Source of the DNA: Tetrahymena elliotti 4EA
Lineage: Eukaryota; Ciliophora; Oligohymenophorea; Hymenostomatida; Tetrahymenidae
Assembly: GCA_000231825.2 (NCBI GenBank)
Contig: JH720317.1
Coordinates: forward strand, 499,161 to 563,160
DNA length: 64,000 nt
Reading direction: 5' to 3'
Of this stretch, positions 23,814-36,892 are shown one piece after another. Positions within the stretch are counted from its first letter, which is position 1, and the number at the start of each line of letters is the position of its first letter. The position numbers and the translations under genes are program-made. The notes beneath the pieces were generated by a model. The model did no database searches. It was given only the letters and a program-made list of their open reading frames with translations, and had not been told where the DNA came from.

Positions 23814-26800
23814 TCAAACCAACTTTGGCTTAGATGGAATAAGTTTCTTTGACAAAGAGGGGTCTTAGGGCTCGATTTGTTTTATTGAACTTTTTCTACG
23901 GTTGTTTTTTTCTTTTTCTTTAACTGAAGCTTTTAATTTAGCACTGAGGAGAGAGGAGACAAAGGAGTAGAATTTAGATATTTTTTATCTGCACAATTTT
24001 TAGACTTTGCGAATTTTGTTATTTTTTTCAAGTTATTCTATTTTTTTATGGTACATGTAGGAATCTAAATCACTTAAAAGTCTTTGCATATTATCAAAAT
24101 CTTTAAGCACCATTGTATTTACATCGAAACCATAATTAAATTAGGCAGGTAGCATGTAGGTGTTGAAAACTTTGAATGTTTTTATTTAATACCACAGTGA
24201 CATCATCCTTTGAAGCTGCATGAAAAATGGCTTTCCTCTTAAATCTAGTACGTCTTGCTAGAATTTATGGGCTATTTAGTAATTTATTTCCTCCATTTCG
24301 TTATAAATTCTGTCAACTCCAAGCTGAAGTGCTTCATTAGTCAATGTATCTTGATATTACTTTATCGTATCGAAAACATTATAGAAATAGCGATAGCAAA
24401 GATTTTGGTCATCATCTAAAATATTGTTTTAAGAATCTAATTGAGGAACTTTCACATAGCTGTTTAATTGTAAATATTTCAAAAAGAAACAGCTTTCATT
24501 TGCTATAGTATAGAATAAATCTACTGTCACACTTCCTTAGCCTAATGAATATGCTTCTCTATATATTTCAGCTAGTTCTTATTCAGTACTTTCAGAGAAA
24601 TTGAGTAGCAATATTTTCTTGAACGAAGGGAAATTAATGCAAAATTTGCCAGAAGAACCCATAGATGATTAGGCAAGGAAAGCTTCTCTGAGCAATTTAT
24701 ATCTGTTTTTCTTCTCTATACGATAGAATTCAAGCAAAATTCTCAAAATAAATCCTGCCTCAACTAAATTTTTTTCTTTTTTAACCTTGACTTTTTCCTT
24801 GAGTTGTTTTTTAATAAGCATGACATTCACAGGATCAAATCTTATCATCATCAAATCTATTAATTAATCTGCTTACTCCATATATACATACTCATAAATA
24901 TCAAAAGTAGACTCATGTCTCTATAAGCATGGTCCTTTAAAAAGCATATTTCTACAATGTAAGTAGAAGTAAATTTCATCCATTGAAGCTTTTTCACTAA
25001 AGAATTCCTTAAAAGTAACAATCTCCCAGATTCCAATAAACTTAGGATTAGTTAAGTCTAACAAAAATATGACCCTTGAGTCATCAACTTGGATTTTCTC
25101 TGACTCTTAAAGCAGACGAATCTATCTGCTACCCTAATCAACAGTGAATTTTCCAAGCCATGAGTAGACAAAATCTGGGAATTTACTTATTTATTTAGGT
25201 GTGTTTTCAAACATTAAAATTTCATTGTATTTCGAATCTAAAATAGCTCTCATGTTGCCAATAAAAGCAGTGCTTATTTTTCTACTTTTCATGTTTTACA
25301 TATCTAATTCATAATTTTTAGCTACTTATTCAATAAAAATATAATAATTAGGTTTATAAATCTGCAAAGATGCAATCGGAACTTCACTTTCCTTTTTACT
25401 ATTAACATCAGCTCCTTCTCCTTTTTCAGCAAAATGAGTTAGAGTTTCTAAAAATTTTTATTTCACAGGGTCTGAATTTAATTCTCTACTCTGAACATGC
25501 TAAGCATGAGTAAGAAGTACTTTGAAATATGTTTTATCCTTACTAAAATCACTTTAAATAAGTTTAAGCATATTCAAATCATTAGGGAATGACCCATCAT
25601 TTGGAACTTCTACTTCCTTACTTCTAGCAATAGTAAATCTATCCAGTTTAGCCTTTAAAGCCTGAGATTTCTCTCTCAAGGTACTCAGAAGAACTCTCTA
25701 CTCATTAGTCTTAAGAATCATCCCTTAGTAATCTTCGTGGGTCATCATAGCTAACTCTCTATATTTATTATATTTTTGCAGTAAATCTTTATTCTACTCC
25801 TTCAATTCTTTTGACTCTATTTCTGTCTCCTCCATTTTAGTTCTCAATTGTCTAACTTCAACTTCAATCTTTTTAAAATAATATCATATTTGTTAATTAT
25901 TTAAATAATCATTTGAAAAAAGCTCAATAAATCTTTTCAAAAAAAATAATAACTTCATAGAAATAAAAATCCTTTAAGAAAAGAGTATCTAAGTCTTTTC
26001 AAAAAAACTTAATTGCTATTTAATTCTCTTCAGAATCAACTTAATTATTGTGTAAGTCTTTTTAAAAATAAGTTATTTGCTGTCAATATTTTTTCAAAAA
26101 TAACTTGTTAGCCAAGTAAGTCAGTGTTGAAAATAAATAACAAGTAGTCTTTTCAAAAATAGCCTTGTTGCCAAATGAAATATTAGATAAATAATAAAAA
26201 CAAACATAAAACATAAATGCAAATTAATTAATCTTGAATACCTTAGATAGAGTTCCTTGCATTTATGTAATTTAGAGCTTCCTTTTTTAAAGCTCTCTAT
26301 CTTTAAAATCAGCTTCCTTTTGTATTTTGAGGACTCTTGCTTCTGTTTCTTATGTTAATTTATTGAGTTGTTCTTTGAGAAGAAAAATGTCTGAGCCAGT
26401 TTCAAGAACCCTAAGCTTTTCTGCTAATTAATTATTTTCAGCAGCTAATTTGGTGTTTTCAAATGTTAAGTAGTTTTCACGTTTTTCCTTTTTTGATTTA
26501 TATTCATCCATATTTCCCATATCAATAAATTTCTTTAATATATTATTCTTTTCTTTAAGCATTTCTGAGACTTAATCTTTTTGCATAGTTATTTATTGCA
26601 CTCTTTCTTCATAAGAAGATAGCTTTTCCTTCCAAGTATCTCCCTGCTCCATTTATTGCAAGTAAATGTTGTAAATATACTTTATAATACTGGCTAAATA
26701 CTAATTTAATTCTGTGTATTTCTCTGCAATGCTCCACAAATCTGAGTAGACATGCAACTTTTCTTCAATATCATTATCTAATAAACTAGAAATTGAATTC

Positions 26801-27471
26801 CAATGTTCTAATTTTTTCTTAACTTCAATGGGAAATCTATCACTAGAGTTCACTAAATCTATGCGTTTTCTTGTGTTCTAATAAGATCTATTCAAAAATT
26901 TTTAAAGCATCTATTCTTTACTTATCATTCCTGCTTAAGAATTCTAATAAAAGAAATCCCCTTACTCAAAAATTTAATGCTCAAAGTTTCCATTAAATAA
27001 ATTTTATGGAGCACTACTACTTGCAGATAAAGTGCTTTTCTATCCATTAAAAAGTGATTCTAATTTCTATTGCTGATTAATTTATTTCTTACTTGCCTCC
27101 CTTTAAGATGCTAATAAGCTTGTAGAATATTACCCATTGAGTTATCCTTACATTCCTCCATAATTCATTCTTGCTAAAAGGGTTACTGTATCTGGACCCT
27201 TACTATACAAACTATCACTTTCATATTTATGATGAGAATTTATAATAGGAGTTTTCTATGCACTGTCAATTGGCATCTCATCAGTTGTCTTAGCTAGATT
27301 TTTTCTTTTATTTTTTTTTGGAATAAAAAAGCCCAAATTTTCGTTAAATCTTTCTGGAGATCCTGCTCCTTCCTTCTTAATAAGAGAGAAAGCAGGGAGG
27401 CTAGTTTTATTATTGAGAATTCCATAAGGAAGAAGCTTTTTATCCTTGTCTTTCCTTGGAATATTTTTCAT
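23814..27471 (-). CDS. Large coiled-coil protein, uncharacterised
   Basis: Predicted 1094-residue protein on the minus strand in two exons, 27471-26242 and 25868-23814, joined in phase across a 373-nt GT-AG intron. Residues 1 to about 160 are a Ser/Gln-rich basic head (MKNIPRKDKDKKLL). About 160-260 are helical. About 265-500 form a long heptad-like coiled coil rich in Glu, Lys, Gln and Leu, with the intron inside it (after residue 410). Residues from about 500 onward look globular and helical, with blocks such as FPDFVYSWL, LLDLTNPKFIGIWEI, YFYLHCRNMLF and KFCINFPSFKKILLL, and end in a basic tail. No signal peptide or membrane segment is visible. I do not recognise a named family; the general architecture resembles axonemal or basal-body coiled-coil proteins of ciliates (inference only). 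The ATG begins the only coding-like frame and the stop is TGA at 23816-23814. Confidence 0.85.
25926..26180. repeat. Degenerate short repeats inside the intron of the coiled-coil gene
   Basis: On the minus strand about five copies of a unit resembling AAGTTATTTTTGAAAAGACT recur every 30-65 bp, four or five of them visible on the plus strand as (a)gtcttttcaaaaa followed by a variable ta(a)ctt. Some copies are followed by a TTGTTGCCAA-like piece. They fill most of the intron and are absent from the exons. No coding potential. Confidence 0.7.
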
Positions 27472-30400
27472 TTATATTATTATGGTCTGACTAAACTAAA
27501 CAAAATCTTAATAAAAACTACTAACTAAAGTTACTTTTTTATTTAAATCAAAATAGCAGCACTATATGTAATAATATTTCGATAATAATTTCAATTGAGT
27601 AAAAGCAGAATTACTGATTGAAAGAAACAAACTCTCAAATAAATTAAATGCTTCTGTCAAATTTATATTAAATCTACTTTTTATGTTTTACAAAATTAAA
27701 CAAAAAACTCCATTCTTTTATCTCAGTTAAATTTTTATTTTAAAATTAAATATTTTATTTTAAAAAGTACTTTTTTTAGACCTCTTTTTAAATTCCATTT
27801 TTTAAATAGTAATGCTTAAAAATATCAAAATTTATTATGTCGTTGTTTTTCAACACAGTATTCTTATTATTTTTTATTTTTTCTTGAAAAAATGAAAATA
27901 AAAACTTGATCAATTTTTTACCAAAGTTTAAACATAAAATGCTTTAAAATGTAAAGACTTTGTTAATATTCATTCCTTTATTTTCAAGTTTAATTTGAAG
28001 GAAGAATATTATTTATAACTTGAGTATATTATATTCTATTATTTCATTGCAAAAACTGTTTTTTAAAGTTTCAAGCTATCAAATAATAGAATACGATTTT
28101 ATAAATGATAATAAATTTATCATAATATGATTAGAATTGAAATAAATAGTGATGATCGTAAAAACATCAATAATACAACTTTAAATTGTTTTCAATTCAG
28201 AAAATAGAATAGAATGTTAATGATTAATTTGAATAAGATTTTATTGATTAAATATATTTTAATAACTTTGAAAGCAATAAATATGGAAGAGTAAAAACTT
28301 TATTGATATTTATTTAAATGATAGATCATATAAAGAAAAATTTAAACAAATATTGATTTTATTATATTTAATATGTTTAATAATTGACGAAAGAAGTGGC
28401 CTTTGTTACTTATTAATTTAATGTATTGACAAAATTATTATTATTTATATTTTATAAAGCAGAATCTATGTTATTTACTTATCACAATAAGTAAATATCA
28501 TAAATTTAATCAAATTTATTAATATTTTTAAATCAAATTTGAAACTTTTATACATAATAAATGATAAATGATTCTTTTAATGAAGCGAATGATATTAATA
28601 AGATTGATTAAAAATCTTTAAGCAGATTTCCTTGGTTAAAAATTTATTTGCCTGTGTGCAAAATTCTTTTGTTATGTTTTTGAATAAATTATGTTTTATA
28701 TTTTAAGATTAAGTGTTTATTTATTATCATGATCATAAGATGTATTATTCAATTTGATAATCTTTTTTTGCTGGTTGTAAAATTTAACTATGAATACTAT
28801 ATCTTTATTATTGTAAAAATTGCTAGTTATCTATTTGATTAGAACTATTTGATACTTAATTATTGCATAGATAATTATCTTAGCTGGTAGTTTTATCATT
28901 CTCATTATCTATTATTATTGTCGTCATTGGAATTTAAGACTAAGACTCTTCAAATAATCTATTTTGATACTACTCTATTTACTGCTTTTAAGTTTTAATT
29001 CTCTTACTGTTAGATCTTTTGTTTTTGCTAGGTTTTATGTTGGAATTATGCTGCAGCTGAACACAAAACTGATTTCCCATTTTATCCAGTATAGATACTT
29101 TTTTAGAGTAAATTCAAATGATTAATAACTAAGTCTGTTTATCTGTATGTTTCTTATTCTTTATTTTGATTTTGTTTGGATATTAATTAATATTTCTTTT
29201 AGTTAATGTTATGTAGGATATTTATTCTTATTATCAGTTCTATTAAAATGATTGCTTAATATTGATGTTTTAAAAAATGTAAAAGTAGATTTGGGAAAGA
29301 ACTTTAGAAGCCAATCAAGTTTTTTACTATCATTTTTATTGAATATATTTTGTTAATTTATAAGACCCCTAATGGAAACATAATTATTTCTGTACCTAAA
29401 GAATTAAATATCATCATTCATTCATTTTAAAAATACTTACTTCTAATCAAGTTAAATGAATTTATATCACAAAAAAGTAACTTGGTTGTTAGTTTTCAAA
29501 TGAAAATAATAAATTTAGATTAAGTATCTTTATTCTCCATCAAATAATTCCTATTCAACCAATTTTATTTTTTTTCTTAAAAATTAATATCAAAACCTAT
29601 TTTTAACTTTTGAGAAAACACTTACTTGTAAATAAAATCAAGGCCAAATTAAATTCCAGATTTTTTTATTATTTACAATAAATTCTTTTAAAAATGATTA
29701 TCATTTTAAAAAACAATATTTTATTTGTAAATTACACTATTCCATATTTATTTAATGGACATAAAAATGAATTTTTAAGCTTTTTAAAAAACTAAAAAAT
29801 AAAAAATATTTTAATTTGTTTATTTTAATGAATCTATTTATTTTTAAAAAATTCATGAATTACTTATTCTTCTTAACAAGCATTATTTTTTAAAACGTAA
29901 TACTATATTAATTAAGAGTATTACATAGATCTTGTTGATGTTGGTGTTATTTCATTTAAAAAAGAGATATCAAATTGCTATTTGTTGCAATATCACGAGA
30001 TCTAGTAGAGTATGCAGAACCCAGTTATTTTTTTTGGCCTTTTTTCAAGTAATTTTTTGAATTCAATATAAATTCGTTCAAAATATGAAAGAAAATTTAA
30101 GAAAATAAAATAAAAATAAATTGAAAATAAACTAATTTTCATTGCAATTCTATTTGAATTGGGTTTTTAAATATACTTTTTTCAAACAATCTACAAAAAA
30201 TATTTAGAAAATCCTCAAAAAAGATTGGAGTTTTAGTAGTATTCAATTGATCATTTTTTATGCTGGTAAGAGAGAATTCAAATAAAATAAAAAGACCTCT
30301 TCTAAAATATTCTGCTCAATTAAGATGAAAAATACCCTCAAACATCTTTTTTGAGAAAAATATAATGAGAATACTTTGAAAAGCTTCGTCAACCTTTTAC

Positions 30401-30721
30401 TGGGTTATTTTTTAGAGAGAATTCATTTTAGTATTTATTATTGACATCATTAAAACAAAAACTCCAGTTTGAGTTATTTAGTTAGATAAGCATTTAATTA
30501 CAATAAGATTGATATTGAATGATGTTGCCCTGGTTTTAGTTAAAAAAAGAGATAAAAAAATATATTAAGAGTGTTTTTATTATTGATTAAGAATCAATTC
30601 AAATTTTGTTTTTGTTTTTGTTTTTGTTGTAAAAAGTTAAAAAATAAATAAATTCATTAAGAAGATTTAAATAATTATTTAATATCTTACTAACAGTATT
30701 TTTCAATAATAGCAATAACTT
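27472..30721. other. Long AT-rich intergenic region between divergent genes
   Basis: About 3.2 kb separating the minus-strand coiled-coil gene from the plus-strand membrane family, so it should contain two divergent promoters. No element can be named. A TGA-free hydrophobic frame at 28853-29251 lacks a usable start and is treated as chance. A (GTTTTT)n-like tract lies near 30605-30630. Confidence 0.55.
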
Positions 30722-32749
30722 ATGATATACTTTTATATTGGATTAGCTTCTTTAGCTGTCTTTGTCATGAATGTAGTTTCATTTTACTGGCTTCTAGTAT
30801 CGTAAAACAATTAATTTCATAAAATAATTAATCTTTGGCTTGATGATCCTATTGAAAAGATTTTGTTGGTAGAATTAAGTGAAGTATGTCCAGATAGAAC
30901 TTAAGAAGAAAAAATTAAATACAAATTTAGAGGTACAAGTGGATTATGCTAATGTGATAGTAAATCTGAATAAAATATGTAATCAAATATTACTTATACA
31001 GAATGCTCTAATCTTAAGTGCGAAAATTCTAACAAAATCAAAAAAATAAATGCTATTCCTTCATCATTTTTATTCTACTTATACTCTTCTACTGGTACAA
31101 ACATTACTTACAAGCTTTGTACAAGTAGAATTGAAGGCTATTCTTTTGCAAAAAAGGCTCCTATTGAATAGGGTTGTTAGGTTAATGAGCAATATTGCAG
31201 CTGGAATAGCAAAGATAGCTAGGAATTCGATGTAGATTATGGTTATTGCATCCCTAAAAATAGAGAGTGTTATTAATAAGCTGTTTAATTAAAAGAAGTA
31301 AGCAATAATTAATAATAATTACCTTTGGTAGGATTTTCGTTAGATAATTAAGCTTCATAATTGTATAATATAAATGATTATTAAAAACTAATGACTGAGT
31401 AATTATTGGAGATTAATAAGGTTAGTGTACCAAGTGAATACAGTGGTTTTCTTCAGTAAGATAATTATTTTCACACCAATTTCATGCCTAGAGTAAAAAA
31501 TGAATGTAGATAACAGTTAAAGGACTCACTTAATATCTACATTGGTCCTGAGGTAGCTCTGTAAATTTATACAGCATTAGTTTTCTTTTCATTTTTATCT
31601 TTGATATCATCATTTTTCATAACTGGGTTCAAAGATTTTGAGGATTTTCAAGACTGTAATTGGTAAACTAAAATGATGAATTATTTGTAAAAAAAGAAAT
31701 ATAATAGAAAACACCCTCTTTACAGAAAGCTTTATTATATTTAAAAGTTAATTGTAAACATAATACAAATAGCCCTTTATGCTGTTATTATTAATTAATA
31801 TGTATCCATGATAAATGTTATGGGAGATATGATTAACTCTTAGTGTGTTGATAGTTAAATTTCACAAATTATTAATTATGGAGATTTAAACGGTGGTATT
31901 TTTAATTATAATCTCACTGCAGCCAGCCTTGGATTAACTATTTTCTTTCTGATAACAGACATTAATTTATATGTATTTTTGAAGAAAATTCTTAGATATT
32001 TTAATAGAATTCTAAGAAAAGCTTTCTTTTTTGTGTATCTTTTATTTACTTCAAGAGACTTTAGTTAATTAAAGTAGTTAGAATACCCACCAGATCCAGA
32101 CATAGTTGATTAGTATTAGATAAATAACTAAAGTCGAGATGTAGAAAGCGAAAAGAATCAAATAAAACAAGAAAACTCTCAAAATAAGAGTCCAAGCTTC
32201 TAGGATATGTCAGTTGTAAAAAATTTGAAAGTTGATGAATCAAAATAATAAAATAAAATGACAGATGAAATTGAACCTGTTAAATCTGCCTAAAAAATAA
32301 CTTCAAGAAGTGATAATTTACAAGTTATATCAATGAATAACAAAAGGGATTAAAGTATTAGCATAGAAAATAAATCAGTAAATTAATAGGTAGAAGAAAA
32401 AGAAGATTTAAATTCAAATATCAGATGTTTAGAGTCATCCAAAATCTCTGAATAGATTCCAAAATAGCCAATAGACCACAAAAAGAAAATTTCGATGATA
32501 TTCTAAAAAAGAAGAAACAAAATTAAATAGAAAAATAGTAGTATTTTTGAAAATCTATCTAAATAATGTGTACAAACAGCAGAAATTACACAGCAAGCAA
32601 ATATCGATGACTACTCTATGTAAAATAAAGAAAATCAAGTGGTTATTAACAACTTTGAAATACAATCTCCTTCTACAAATACATCAAGCAAATATAAAAA
32701 TGCTGACACAATTCAATTAGATTTCTAAATTGAAATACAAAATTTATGA
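30722..32749 (+). CDS. Multi-pass membrane protein with Cys-rich ectodomain, family B copy 1
   Basis: Single-exon gene of 675 residues. An N-terminal hydrophobic segment (about 2-24) is a signal anchor. The ectodomain (about 25-275) has paired cysteines: VCPDRT, LCQCDS, the block LCTSRIEGYSFAKKAP (about residues 132-147), GCQVNEQYCSW, GYCIPKNREC and ECRQQL. Membrane segments follow near 278-302, 342-365, 402-422 and possibly 432-446. The remaining 220 residues are a Gln/Ser/Lys-rich, probably cytoplasmic tail. The same order is seen in the genes at 34451 and 38253, which form a tandem family. I do not recognise the family. Cysteine-rich ectodomain plus multi-pass anchor plus charged tail suggests a surface receptor, channel accessory or sensory protein (inference). 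The ATG is the first codon of the hydrophobic segment; the stop is TGA 32747-32749. Confidence 0.85.
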
Positions 32750-34450
32750 ATAATTTAATAGATTAAATAAACGTTTTTATCATTGAAACTTTCTTTCTCA
32801 TACATGTATTGTATGATCACATTTTGTTATGTTTTAGTTTAGTGTTAATTTTGATAAATTTATTGATCAAAAGAAATAATATCTCATATTATTTTAATAA
32901 ATTCAGAATTTGTGGCAAACAAAATATTATTTTATTTTTTAAATAATACCCAATATTGTTATTTGATAAAAATAAATATTTTTTTTGCTGATTTTATTAT
33001 TTAAAATTAATCATAAATGATTCATAAAATTATCATTTCAAAAAAAATAAATTATTTATTTTTGTATTTTGGCATAAAAAGCTATCAACATATCATCTTT
33101 TGTTAAATAAACCTTATTTATGAAAATTTAATTGATCATTCAAATCTCTTTCCTTTTTCTTTGATGGTGTACATCACTTTTAACTTTATGCTAATTGTGG
33201 TATTTTTCATATAAAATAAAAATTATCCTTCTGTTTATTTAATTTCCTAGTAAAAACTGTTGATGTTTCTTTCATCTATTTCAAATCGAATGATCTATTT
33301 TTAGAAAATATTATTAATTTTGAGCAAAAAAAAGAATATGAATTAATTGTATATTTGATTTGTTTTACTCAAAAAGCTAAAATAAAAAAGTTTTAGTAAA
33401 TCCTACTACTTGAAAGTATTTTTTAACAAATTCTCCATGCTTTTTTGTAATGAATATACATGAGATATTTAAAATACATTATCAAAAAAAAAATTTTAAT
33501 TTCTTAGGATTAAATGTACGCATTTTGATTATGTTATGTCTGTAGTAGTTTATGTAGATCTTAAAGTTTATGTATTAAATGAGGAAAATTACAATTTTTT
33601 CAGATCAATTGATTATTTAATGATAATTAGACTGTTTCATCATTAATTTCTAAAAATAGCTTTGTAATCAGACTTGATTTGTAATTTAGATTTATCTATT
33701 TTGTTAAAAATCTATTCGAAAGATGCTTATAAATTATGGAGTATAGAAAAGTAACTAGTTTTCTAAATGATTGTTTGTAATTTTAATAAGTTTTCTTTTA
33801 TAGAAACTTGAAATTAACTTTTATGTCAATCTTGGATTTTATTTTCTTTGCAAATCTACCAATTAATAAATAATTGATTGTATGTATTTTTGGTGGGGAG
33901 ATAATAAATTTTTTATACTTTTTAATAAAGATGATTTCATTTAAATTAAAAGAATAGACATTATAATGTACCATCAAATCAGAGATAGAGGATTTCATTT
34001 TTTCTGATAAATTTCGAAATAAAAGCAAAGTAGAATTTTTTATAAAACTTAAAGTCTTAAAAGTGAAATAACTCAAAGAAACCTATTGGATCATTCAGTT
34101 ATATCAGTTAAAATGTAGTTTGAATTTAAAAAGAAGTCTAAAAAATAAAAAATGAATTAACTGAGCTGCTGTATGCTATAGAAATATTTTTTGCATGTAA
34201 TAAGCAAATGAGTTAAGATTAAGGAAAACTTAAAAGTTAAATAGATAACACAAATAGAAGATTTTTACCTAAATTTTGTTTTTTGAAGTAATTGAGTCAA
34301 TGAATTTGTATTTATTTATTTATTTACATTTGTTTGGGGAACTTAAAAAGTTGATTGAAAAATTGGGTTATTAATTACTGGTTTTAACAAATACAATAAT
34401 AATTAAAAAAAGATTTAAAACTCATTTTTATTTAAAAAGCTCAAGATAAA
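32750..34450. other. Intergenic, no supported gene
   Basis: AT-rich spacer between family B copies 1 and 2. A minus-strand frame at 34094-33600 (164 codons) is open, but this length is expected by chance with TGA as the only stop and its composition matches the flanks. It is not annotated as a gene. Confidence 0.55.
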
Positions 34451-36892
34451 ATGTTCTACCTCTATTTAGGAATATCAGCAGTAGCTTCTCTTGTTCTACA
34501 TTCTATATCATTTTCTTGGTTTTAAACAAATTAGGACAATAACTATCACAATATAATAAATTTATGGCTCAAAGACCCTTTTGAATTTGTGACATTAGTC
34601 AACTAAGATTAAAGCTGTCCTAAAAACACAGAAACTCTCAATTTATCATTGGATTATCCTGGTAATTCTGGAATATGTAACTGCATACCTAACCCCTAGG
34701 ACTCATATTCAACTTCTTCTAACTCTCTTGATAGCTATCATCGAATTTTGTAAAAAAGTTTGTCACTATGCTCTCTTACTTAATGCTAAAGTGGATATGT
34801 ATAGAATTAAGTTATAGAACCAATAGCAAGTTAAGAAATTAAAACTTTTTTTTACAACTCATCTACAAAAAGACCAATGAAAGTGTGTGCAAGTAAAATA
34901 GCAGGATATTCCTTTGCAAAGAAAGCTCCTTTATAAAAATAGTGTAATAGCGATGAAAAATACTGCAATTTTAAAACTAAAAATCCAGAATAATTTGATA
35001 TTGATTAAGGATATTGTATTCCTAAAGGCAGATAATGTTAATCGCAAAGCTTTTAATTAGGAAATTATGCAAATTCAGTGACTAATTAATTACCTATTGT
35101 AGATATCAACATATCAATTGAAGGAGAAATTAGTGCCTATAATATTGTAAAGCATTCAACAATCAAAGAAAAAGATTTACTGAACTGGAATTATATAACT
35201 TATGATCCCGCATATTAGAGTTATCTTACGAAGTCATATTAAATTTAAATAAATCACATGCCAAGAGTGAAGGTCAGATGTAGAGAATAATTATAATAAA
35301 ATCTTGATGTTTACTTAGGTCCAGATGGTGCTTATAAAGTCAGCTTAGCTCTACTCATTTTTTCAACTTTTTCTTGTGTACTTAATTTTATTTATTTTGG
35401 TATCGGTGATATTTGCGATATGGCATCATGCAATAAATCTGGATGCTAAGGATATTGTGAAGCAAAGAGAATTTAAAAAAATCATTCTAAGTTTAGAAAT
35501 GTTTTGATAGTATTAAAACCTACTTTACTATTATTATAGGTAATTCTTAATGCAGTAATGATTGCATGCTATACTAATATGATAGATTACATGGGTTTTA
35601 TGATTAATGATAAATGTCTTGATTAATATGTTGCTTAGGCTATTAATTACGATTTAATAATAAGTGTTGGATACTATCAAGAAGGTTTAACATTTGCAAC
35701 CTTAGCCATCTCTGCAGTTTAATTATTCTTTGATTAAATGTTTTATCTCACTATCAAGACATTAATTTTGTTTTTATTTTGTTAAATTAAATGCTAATCT
35801 AAATAATAAAAACCTGTAGATATCAAATTAGAAACTTAAGCTGATTAAAAATTAAATTAAGATCAAAAAAAAATAGATATAGAAAATAATTGTTAAATTG
35901 AATAGAATGCTTTAACGTAGACAAAAACTGTTTTTCCAATTATTACTTAATAACACCCAAATAATCATGATAATCTAACAGATAAAACTGGAAACTATGA
36001 TACTAAACATTTCTAAGGCTCTAAGAGTAGTAGTAACTTATGTGAACTGAAATAAACTAATGTTGAGACTATCAAATCTGTAGGAGCAATTTAAACATAA
36101 ATAATACAACCAAATATCAAATAGGCTTAAGAAGAGAACCTGACTAAATAATAGTTCAAGTAAAAAAAGAAAAAGCTTAAAAAATAACTTAAAGAAAAAA
36201 CAAAAGAAGCTAAATTGTTAGAATAAGTTTAAAAAGGAAAAATTTTAAATTAACATAATGTGTTTCAAGAAGATAATTTTGGTGTATAAACATTGTATGA
36301 AGATCAATAATAGCAAACTAAGAATAATATAAGATAAATAAAGCACTCAAATAGTATAGATTATGTAGATCATGACTTGAACAAAAGACTTTAAGAAATC
36401 TAAACTAAAGTTGAAAAATTAGGAAATCAAAGTTTCTAGGATACTGCTACCAAATAATAGAAAAATTTACTCATTATCAGCAAAGACGACTCCCTTAATT
36501 CTAGTTATGAAGAGTAAAAAAACAATAATAATCATGATAAAATACAGCAAAAAAACCAACAGAAAAAATAGAAAGAAATAATTGAAGATAATTTAGGAGA
36601 TATTTTTACAGATTTCAATGAAAAATTATAAGAATAATTATAAAATTTTTAGCAAAATTAGATACAACAACCTATGGGCTTAAATAATTAAAAAACTTAG
36701 ATCAATTCTGGTTAAGTAATTTATGAATCTAAAGAAAACTAATAATTTGACATAGAAGATCAAAAGAGATCTGATAAATTTATATATACTAAAAAGAGGT
36801 CATCTGAAATTATTTAACCTCCTGAGGCTCCTGAGCCTCCTGAATAGAGTGAAAAATCTCATTTCTCTGTTATATAGTTTGATGATTTTTGA
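34451..36892 (+). CDS. Multi-pass membrane protein with Cys-rich ectodomain and long Gln-rich tail, family B copy 2
   Basis: Single-exon gene of 813 residues, paralogous to 30722 and 38253. N-terminal anchor about residues 2-22. The ectodomain repeats the family cysteine pattern: SCPKNT, ICNCIP, the block VCASKIAGYSFAKKAP (about 145-160), QCNSDEKYCNF, GYCIPKGRQC and RCREQL. Hydrophobic segments follow at about 297-320, 358-385, 405-425 and 430-448. The last 360 residues are a strongly charged Gln/Lys/Asn tail with coiled-coil character (a long KKKKLKKQLKEKTKEAK-type helix). It ends with a proline motif PPEAPEPPEQ and an acidic FDDF terminus. This tail is much longer than in the sisters and does not align with them, while the ectodomain does. 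Extra cysteines between the third and fourth membrane parts (CDMASCNKSGCQGYC) are special to this copy. Function unknown. Confidence 0.85.

Noticed and set aside
28853..29251. Plus-strand hydrophobic open frame of 132 codons, possible membrane protein
   Set aside because: It has no ATG near its start, an overlapping alternative frame (28790-29116) is also open, and the hydrophobic content is what T-rich DNA gives by chance. It could be an exon remnant but is not supportable.
33600..34094. Minus-strand open frame of 164 codons
   Set aside because: With TGA as the only stop and very AT-rich DNA, random open frames of this length are expected many times in this window. The product is low-complexity Ile/Lys/Asn/Phe with no domain, and composition equals the flanks.
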